From: Chlorobium sp.
GTDB lineage: Bacteria; Bacteroidota; Chlorobiia; Chlorobiales; Chlorobiaceae
Assembly: GCA_005843825.1 (NCBI GenBank)
Contig: SZXX01000029.1
Location: 1-64,000, forward strand
Length of the DNA: 64,000 nt
Reading direction: 5' to 3'
The position numbers and the translations under genes were made by a program. The notes under the pieces were generated by a model. The model ran no database searches. It saw nothing but the letters and a program-made list of their open reading frames with translations, and had not been told where the DNA came from. Shown here one piece after another: positions 59,176-64,000 of this stretch; positions within the stretch are counted from its first letter, which is position 1; every line of letters starts with the position of its first letter.

Positions 59176-60133
59176 AGAAAGATAGTGCTGAGACGTGAGT
59201 GCTGAGGGCCGAGGGAAATCGAGAGCGCTGGGAAAGGAAAAACAAAGGGCCAATTGAGGCGCATATTGGATTTTTAGCTAAAGCTTCGCTACTCTCAGTC
59301 ACAGGAATTACAGTTCTATATATATCGTATCATTCTTTTTTGTAAGCACTTATGACGCGCAGGGTCATTTCGAGTACAACTATAGAGATAACCCCTTCTA
59401 TAACAGATGGCCTTTTATTATGGCCGTTAACTCTAAATCTTTTATTACTTCGATGTTGTAAGCTAAGAAAAAGAGAGATTAATCAATAACATGTAGCACA
59501 TAACTACATATGAAATATGTAAATAATATACAATTATTACAACAAAAAGCACAAATAGGGGTATGGAGGTAAATGATACTCTTAAATGTTCAGCACAGCG
59601 AATTCATCAACTTTTTTATTCCAGCCTATAGACTTCAAACGGCAAAAAAAGTTAGATAAACTCCTGCGTATAAAAATACTTAATAGAATACGCTGAAAAA
59701 CAACTTTGAATTATGCTTAAACAGCTAACTCCAATTAGTAAAGGAAGATATGCAATTTTCATACCAGACTTTTTGAACGCATAAAGATAAAATGATAACC
59801 ACAATATTTATAAGCAGTTAGCGCCTCAGAAATATCGTTTGACCATTTCACTTATATCATTTCGATTAAAACCATAAACTTGAGTGTGTTTTATAATGAT
59901 ATCTATCGCCTCAAAATGAGACTATGTGTCTTTGTATGGTGTGGTAATATCAACAATCCTTCTGGTGTTGGTTGTGAATAAATATGGGTTGCTGACTGGC
60001 TAACGACAGCGGACTGACGAAGATAAGATCAAACCAGTTGAGCAACGGGACGACCTGTATAGGGTAATAATCAATTGCAAGAATATAGCGGCTACAGGAG
60101 TACTTTAGCATTACAATGGGTTGTGCGACTGGT
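59176..60133. other. AT-rich intergenic region without a recognised gene
   Basis: About 950 bases between the aminotransferase and a small secreted protein. The left end (59180-59230) has AGTGCTGAGACGTGAGTGC repeats. The rest shows no convincing gene. A 53-residue minus-strand frame (59950-60111, MLKYSCSRYI and so on) has no ribosome site or family. Its length and composition suggest it holds the promoter of the left-reading genes or decayed DNA. Confidence 0.5.
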
Positions 60134-60180
60134 CAGTGCTGAATAAAACGTTGCTCTTATACAACGTTTATTCAGCACTG
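60134..60180. terminator. Long inverted repeat after the small secreted protein
   Basis: CAGTGCTGAATAAAACGTTG (60134-60153) pairs with CAACGTTTATTCAGCACTG (60162-60180), an almost perfect 19-20-base stem with one extra A and an 8-base loop. It lies 16 bases after the stop at 60197, so it may end transcription. No T-run follows, so it could instead be a remnant of a small mobile element. Confidence 0.5.
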
Positions 60181-60196
60181 AGTTATCCAACATCTT

Positions 60197-60439
60197 TTAG
60201 TTACGGGCTGCCCTTTGCAGTACATACTCGTTATTCACTGGCGGTGGCGCCTCTGCTAATTGCTGCGTAGGGGCAGGGGCCGGAGCTGGCGTTACCGATG
60301 GAATTCTGGGAGTGGCGGGTGGAACATAAATAACAGGTCTAAAATTATCTGAACCATTAAAAGCCGCATTGGCTGATGCTGAAGAAAATAAACCCAGAAG
60401 AAGAGCTCCAGCTATGAGGGTATTAATCTTTTTGTACAT
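60197..60439 (-). CDS. Small secreted Pro-rich protein
   Basis: An 80-residue protein with an N-terminal signal sequence (KKINTLIAGALLLGLFSSASANA, cleavage near A24-A25 expected), then a Pro/Ala-rich part (VPPATPRIPSVTPAPAPAPT) and a short tail. It lies 10 bases after the larger secreted protein gene, in the same direction, so the pair is probably one operon. The Pro-rich part may link it to a cell-surface partner. No known family was recognised. Confidence 0.6.
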   Translation of the reverse strand: MYKKINTLIAGALLLGLFSSASANAAFNGSDNFRPVIYVPPATPRIPSVTPAPAPAPTQQLAEAPPPVNNEYVLQRAARN

Positions 60440-60449
60440 AGTACGTATG

Positions 60450-61295
60450 TTATAAAGTTATTCCTGTTCCAACTCCAACCATGAAGCGCACTCCATCTCC
60501 AGAGAATCCGGTAAGATCTAACGCACCTGCTGAGAAAGCGAGAGGAATGTTGTTTATGTAAAATGTTTTTGAAACACCGGTGTTCACATTTAAGCCATTC
60601 CACTCCCCAATGACGTTAAATGAGTTAAACAGTTCATAAGCAAAATTTCCGAACACATAGGTTCCATTAGCTCCTTTTCCTGTAAGGGCATCTAGCTGAC
60701 TTTTTTCGCTATATTCTCCCTTCCCTACGCCTATACTGTAATGAAGCCGTGTTGTCCCATTTGCTCTGTTAATGAATGGTGAAGCAAGAACTCCCTGACT
60801 GTATACAATATAATAGCTTGGAACGGAATCAGTTCCAGAACTTATCATAATATTTTGAGCTCCAACAGCAAAAGCATTCGCTGAGCCGAGATTACGGTGA
60901 AGCTGATATGACATACCATATCGACCTATAGAGCTAAGGTCGTATATGGTAAGAACTGCCTGCAAGCCAACAAACTCTACCGGGTTCCCAATTCCAAAAC
61001 CTACAGCAGCAGATCCATCTCCCACACCATTAGTGAAAGCAGGGCCATGGAGATAAGCTGCGCGTGATTCAATGCCTACACCCGCAAAGACAGATCCATA
61101 AGCACTACCCCATGCTGATGGAGTGGTAAGGGATTTGCCATTACTATTGGGCGTAATCCCAATCGTCGAAACAAGAGCGCTACGCTGGACATCGCCAGAG
61201 CCTAAAGAAACGGGAAGCTCTGCATACACGGCACCTGATGCTTGAGTAATAATTCCTATTATTACAGCGATGATATATATCTTTATCAGATTCAT
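60450..61295 (-). CDS. Secreted or outer-membrane protein, hypothetical
   Basis: A 281-residue protein with a signal sequence (LIKIYIIAVIIGIITQASGAVYA, cleavage around residue 25). The rest is rich in Gly, Ser, Asn and aromatic residues with beta-strand-like alternation (for example FAVGAQNIMISSGTDS, YVFGNFAYELF, VRFMVGVGTGITL at the end), as in small outer-membrane beta-barrels. Its end VGTGITL lacks a C-terminal aromatic residue. It is followed by the small secreted protein. Function is not known. Confidence 0.6.
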   Translation of the reverse strand: MNLIKIYIIAVIIGIITQASGAVYAELPVSLGSGDVQRSALVSTIGITPNSNGKSLTTPSAWGSAYGSVFAGVGIESRAAYLHGPAFTNGVGDGSAAVGFGIGNPVEFVGLQAVLTIYDLSSIGRYGMSYQLHRNLGSANAFAVGAQNIMISSGTDSVPSYYIVYSQGVLASPFINRANGTTRLHYSIGVGKGEYSEKSQLDALTGKGANGTYVFGNFAYELFNSFNVIGEWNGLNVNTGVSKTFYINNIPLAFSAGALDLTGFSGDGVRFMVGVGTGITL

Positions 61296-61756
61296 ACTTC
61301 TGCAATTTTAACCACCTTATTCATCGCATATGTAAGTGTAAATTTGAACTAACTAAAAATTTTCTACTGTGTAAGTTTACAAATTTTTATGTGATTATAA
61401 TATTACAAAGTTGTAAAATTTAAAAAAGGGGAAATAGAGGCTATAGGACTTATAATGAGTTTTTGCTTTGGTTGGTTTTAAGATGGATCACACACAGGAG
61501 TTCGAGATGACGCGAAAAGAGATGATGTGGAGTGAATAGGTGGGCAGTAGGCAAGTTGATGAGAGAGAAGAGTTTTAAGTCAGCATTAAGAATTGGGCTG
61601 TGGGCCGGGGATAGAGACAAAACTCTGCTTTGTATGAGAAGAAATGAAAATGGCGAGGGCTGAGTTAGAAGAGTTGGCTGTTGGCAACTCTATGAGTGCG
61701 GAGGGGTGAAAATGAAATTATAGGTTTTTTCTATTTTTTAAAATTTGACTTTTTGG
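61296..61756. other. Divergent intergenic region with repeats
   Basis: This gap separates the minus-strand secreted protein from the plus-strand phosphatase, so it should hold promoters for both. The left part is AT-rich with GTGTAAATTTGAAC and CTGTGTAAGTTTACAAATT (possible operator-like halves). The rest has copies of CTATAGGACTTATAATG (61440), AGGAGTTCGAGATGACG (61498-61512) and GGCAGTAGGCAAG with TTGGCTGTTGGCAAC (61540-61700). Confidence 0.6.
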
Positions 61757-62452
61757 ATGCAACCTATTATATCTGAACATCGTCGGATTATTGCTATTGG
61801 TGATATTCATGGGTGCATTGCATCCTTGAAGAAGCTGATTGAGATTATTGATCCTGAACCGTTTGAACAACTGGTTTTTCTCGGAGATTATATTGATCGG
61901 GGGAATCATTCCAAAGAGGTTGTAGATTATCTGATTGAACTCGGAAGGAGCTACTCATGCCATTTTATTATGGGTAATCATGAGCTGATGTTTCTTGATC
62001 ATCTTAAAGGCCATCGCACTAAAGAATGGCTTGCCAACGGCGGCAAAGCAACTATTAAATCCTATCAAAAAAGTCCTTCCGGACTTTATTTCTCTCAGGA
62101 ACATCGGGCTTTCTTTAACAACTGCCATCTTTTTATTGAAACAGAAAACTATTTTTTTGCTCACGGAGGGCTTGATCCTGAACTTACCGTAAAGGATAAC
62201 CTAATGTATTACAAGCATGAGGATTTTTGCTGGCAGCGAATGCATATGCGCACCAACTTTCTTGAAAGCAAGGAGTATAAGTGGGAGAAGACAGTTGTCT
62301 GCGCACACACAGCCATCAGCGAGCCGATTATGCTTGATAAGCTTATTGCGATTGATACGGGATGTGTCTATAAGGAGGAGCCACTACTTGGGAAGTTGAC
62401 GGCTGTTATTCTCCCGGAAAGGAGGTTTGTACAAACAGAGAACGTGGATTGA
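61757..62452 (+). CDS. PPP-family serine/threonine phosphatase-like metallophosphoesterase
   Basis: The ATG at 61757 gives 231 residues; a TTG at 61745 is the alternative. The metal-site motifs of PPP phosphatases are clear: GDIHGCIAS, GDYIDRGNHS, and GNHELMFLDH, with FAHGGLDPEL and AHTAISEP at the C-terminal side. It would remove phosphate from Ser/Thr or Tyr (bacterial PPPs act on both). It is the only intact gene on the plus strand and stands near the Wzc tyrosine kinase locus, so it could act on the kinase, but that is a guess. Confidence 0.88.
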   Translation: MQPIISEHRRIIAIGDIHGCIASLKKLIEIIDPEPFEQLVFLGDYIDRGNHSKEVVDYLIELGRSYSCHFIMGNHELMFLDHLKGHRTKEWLANGGKATIKSYQKSPSGLYFSQEHRAFFNNCHLFIETENYFFAHGGLDPELTVKDNLMYYKHEDFCWQRMHMRTNFLESKEYKWEKTVVCAHTAISEPIMLDKLIAIDTGCVYKEEPLLGKLTAVILPERRFVQTENVD

Positions 62453-62572
62453 GCTTGGGCGGGAAGACTAAGGAATCGGGCTTATTGTAACCTATTGGAC
62501 TTATAGGACTTATAAAGAAGTTGGGGTTGGATCCCTCACAGAGTTCGGGATGACGGGAAAAGTGCTGAGTAC
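62453..62572. repeat. Mixed spacer repeats
   Basis: CTATTGGACTTATAGGACTT (62491-62510), GGATCCCTCACAGAGTTCGG with GATGACGGGAAAA (62529-62560), and AGTGCTGAGTACTCAGTGC in one 120-base gap. The second of these matches the copy at 61483-61520. The array overlaps the stop of the GT2 gene. Confidence 0.85.
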
Positions 62573-63448
62573 TCAGTGCTGAGAAGGAAACGTGTGTATG
62601 GGGAGTTGAGAGCTTGATGTTGCGAAGAGTTTGAAGCCCATGAGGCTGGTCATTGACTGGATGGCGCAGTTGATTTTGCCGATGAAGAGATCGAGGTCGG
62701 TGACTTGGTGGCGTTCGTCGGTGGCGGCTTGTTCCATAAATTCGAGAAACTGCTTGTAGCGCAACTCCCCTATCCTTGATGACCAGGAGAGGTCGGAGAT
62801 GCGGAAAGCGCATAGTGGTTCGTCTATGACATAAAGGTCGCCATGCTTGAGCATCTGAAGCCAGAAGTCGAGGTCGATGGTGTAGGGAACTGTGGCGCTG
62901 TAGCCTGTGGTTTTTGCAATAAGCTCTGCCGGGTAGAGGCCGCAGACTGGTTCGCCGATGATGTTGGTGCCCATGCGGATCATTTTGCGGGTGACTTCAA
63001 CCAAGCCTTTACGACCTCCATTGACAAAATTCACCTTTTTAATCAGTGTCTTGCCTTCGGGGTCAATGATGGTCCTCTGGCTGCTTACGAGGCTGACTCC
63101 CCTGTTGAGCGGATCCTGAAATGCTGCCAACTGTTTTTCGAGACACTGGGGGAAAAGGATGTCGTCGCCGCAAACGAGCTTGACGTACCTGCCCCGTACC
63201 TGGCTGATTGCCTTGTTCCAGTTGCCTTCGGGGCCGAGGTTACCGGAGTTCCTGTAGAGCTTAATCCGGGGGTCGGTAAATGATGCTGCGATGTCGAATG
63301 AGAGGTCTGTGGAATGATCGTCATAAATCAAAAGCTCAAAATCAGGAAAGGTCTGCGTGAGAACAGAGGTTATCGTTTGAGCTATAAACCGGGCGTTATT
63401 GTACATCGGTATTGCGACGGTCACCAATGGCTGATTTATAGCTGGCAT
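62573..63448 (-). CDS. GT2-family glycosyltransferase
   Basis: The 291-residue protein has the GT-A fold: [18 protein letters not shown], then the nucleotide-binding YDDHSTD and the DxD-type [15 protein letters not shown], and [12 protein letters not shown] before the end. It inverts configuration. No membrane helix is seen. The last residues (TFPSQH) lie at the edge of repeat DNA, so the C-terminus may be repeat-made. Function in the same polysaccharide is inferred. Confidence 0.88.
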   Translation of the reverse strand: MPAINQPLVTVAIPMYNNARFIAQTITSVLTQTFPDFELLIYDDHSTDLSFDIAASFTDPRIKLYRNSGNLGPEGNWNKAISQVRGRYVKLVCGDDILFPQCLEKQLAAFQDPLNRGVSLVSSQRTIIDPEGKTLIKKVNFVNGGRKGLVEVTRKMIRMGTNIIGEPVCGLYPAELIAKTTGYSATVPYTIDLDFWLQMLKHGDLYVIDEPLCAFRISDLSWSSRIGELRYKQFLEFMEQAATDERHQVTDLDLFIGKINCAIQSMTSLMGFKLFATSSSQLPIHTFPSQH

Positions 63449-63459
63449 ATTGTTTCTCT

Positions 63460-63999
63460 TTACTCCACCCGGGAGAGTTCAGACTGAAGGTTGAGCTGCA
63501 GGAAATAGACTGAACTTCCAAAAACGAATCCGCTGACGCTGAGCATGACCCCGTTTTGAAGAAAAAAAGCGACTATTATAGCTGTTGCTGCCAATAAGAG
63601 CATGGTCAACTGCCGGAATGCTTTTTTTCTGGTATTTTCGCTCAGGATTGCGGAGAGTACTTTGTCGCTCCGGAGGGGGGCAAGGGAGTCGGCACGGACA
63701 ATTGATGGTATGACGATGTAGATCATGCCTATAAATGAGCAGGTTATCCAGCCTAGCAGCGCTGCATGAGTATGCGCGTGGTAGATCCACATACGATCAA
63801 TATGTAATGGGGGAAGTGTGCCGAAGGCTACCCCTTTGAGGTAGTAGATGTTCATTATGCCGAAGCCGCTGGTGGCAAAGAGCAAGGCAAGTCCGCTGAG
63901 GAGAAATGCAAGTGCCGGATGATGGAAGTTATGTTTGAAAAAGTTGTATAGGTATACGGTGAAGCTGCCGAGGAGCGCCATGACACCGAAGAGCAGGAT
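63460..63999 (-). CDS. Cytochrome oxidase subunit I-like membrane protein (partial, 3' end only)
   Basis: A frame open to the right edge of the window (ILLFGV precedes the first in-frame Met at 63981), so the gene is probably cut. Visible are hydrophobic segments: [33 protein letters not shown], a His-rich [27 protein letters not shown], then two helices. The [11 protein letters not shown] motif and IVIP resemble heme-copper oxidase subunit I-like or NnrS-like proteins. Its full length and role cannot be read here. Confidence 0.5.
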   Translation of the reverse strand: MLLFGVMALLGSFTVYLYNFFKHNFHHPALAFLLSGLALLFATSGFGIMNIYYLKGVAFGTLPPLHIDRMWIYHAHTHAALLGWITCSFIGMIYIVIPSIVRADSLAPLRSDKVLSAILSENTRKKAFRQLTMLLLAATAIIVAFFLQNGVMLSVSGFVFGSSVYFLQLNLQSELSRVE

Positions 64000-64000
64000 A

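Noticed and set aside
59950-60111. A 53-residue minus-strand frame in the 950-base gap
   Set aside because: No ribosome site before its ATG, no signal or domain, and no partner gene; kept only as a note.

Overview
The window is a surface-polysaccharide and glycan-modification locus about 60 kb long. Almost every gene is on the minus strand, so transcription runs from high to low coordinates, with many 1-14 bp overlaps typical of long operons. Gene content (exosortase EpsD-Xrt-EpsI, Wzc-type kinase, nonulosonic-acid genes, VirK/YbjX, four-helix-bundle protein) and the dense TTGGCAGTTGGCA / AGTGCTGAG spacer repeats suggest a green sulfur bacterium (Chlorobiaceae) or a close relative. That placement is an impression from protein families and repeats; no rRNA or photosynthesis gene is present to prove it.

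Layout, in order of transcription: 63999-62573, a cut-off membrane gene and a GT2 glycosyltransferase; 62452-61757, a PPP-type phosphatase, the only intact plus-strand gene; 61295-60197, two secreted proteins; 59175-52656, a PglE-like aminotransferase, an SLBB export protein, a Wzc-type co-polymerase/kinase and a PglF/WbpM-like dehydratase; 52429-49302, a four-helix-bundle gene inside repeats, an ABC flippase and an acetyltransferase; 49096-35200, a pseudaminic-acid-type pathway with fused and extra enzymes; 35111-29488, glycosyltransferases, WecB, a methyltransferase and a Wzy/EpsG polymerase; 29491-22920, two tandem NodB-like deacetylases, a DUF362 protein and larC-larE-larB; 22683-16563, acyltransferases, an ATP-grasp enzyme, glycosyltransferases, a PglC-like initiating transferase and a PglD-like acyltransferase; 16528-13124, two KAS III enzymes, a dedicated ACP and a FabG-like reductase; 13064-5229, a set resembling the mycobacterial decaprenyl-phosphoryl-arabinose pathway (HAD-UbiA, DprE1, DprE2, polytopic protein, GtrA); 4992-602, VirK/YbjX and EpsD-exosortase-EpsI; 486-1, two IS3 remnants.

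How they may work together: PglF-, PglE- and PglD-like enzymes would make an N-acylated diamino sugar, possibly with a 3-hydroxyacyl group from the KAS III/ACP/reductase set, and the PglC-like enzyme would load it on undecaprenyl phosphate. Glycosyltransferases extend the unit with a pseudaminic-acid-type sugar and perhaps lipid-linked pentofuranose; the ABC exporter would flip it, EpsG/Wzy polymerise it, and Wzc/SLBB control and export it. No MATE-type Wzx is seen.

The most promising novelty is the nickel-pincer-nucleotide (NPN) cofactor set larB-larE-larC beside a DUF362 protein and two deacetylases, with no LarA in the window. The DUF362 protein has H260, K270 ten residues later, and H284-H285, a spacing like that recalled for lactate racemase LarA (H174, K184, H200, where K184 holds the cofactor). 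This suggests, but does not prove, an undescribed NPN-dependent glycan-modifying enzyme. A second unusual theme is repeat DNA that fills spacers, forms the ends of genes and lies in frame within the ABC exporter.
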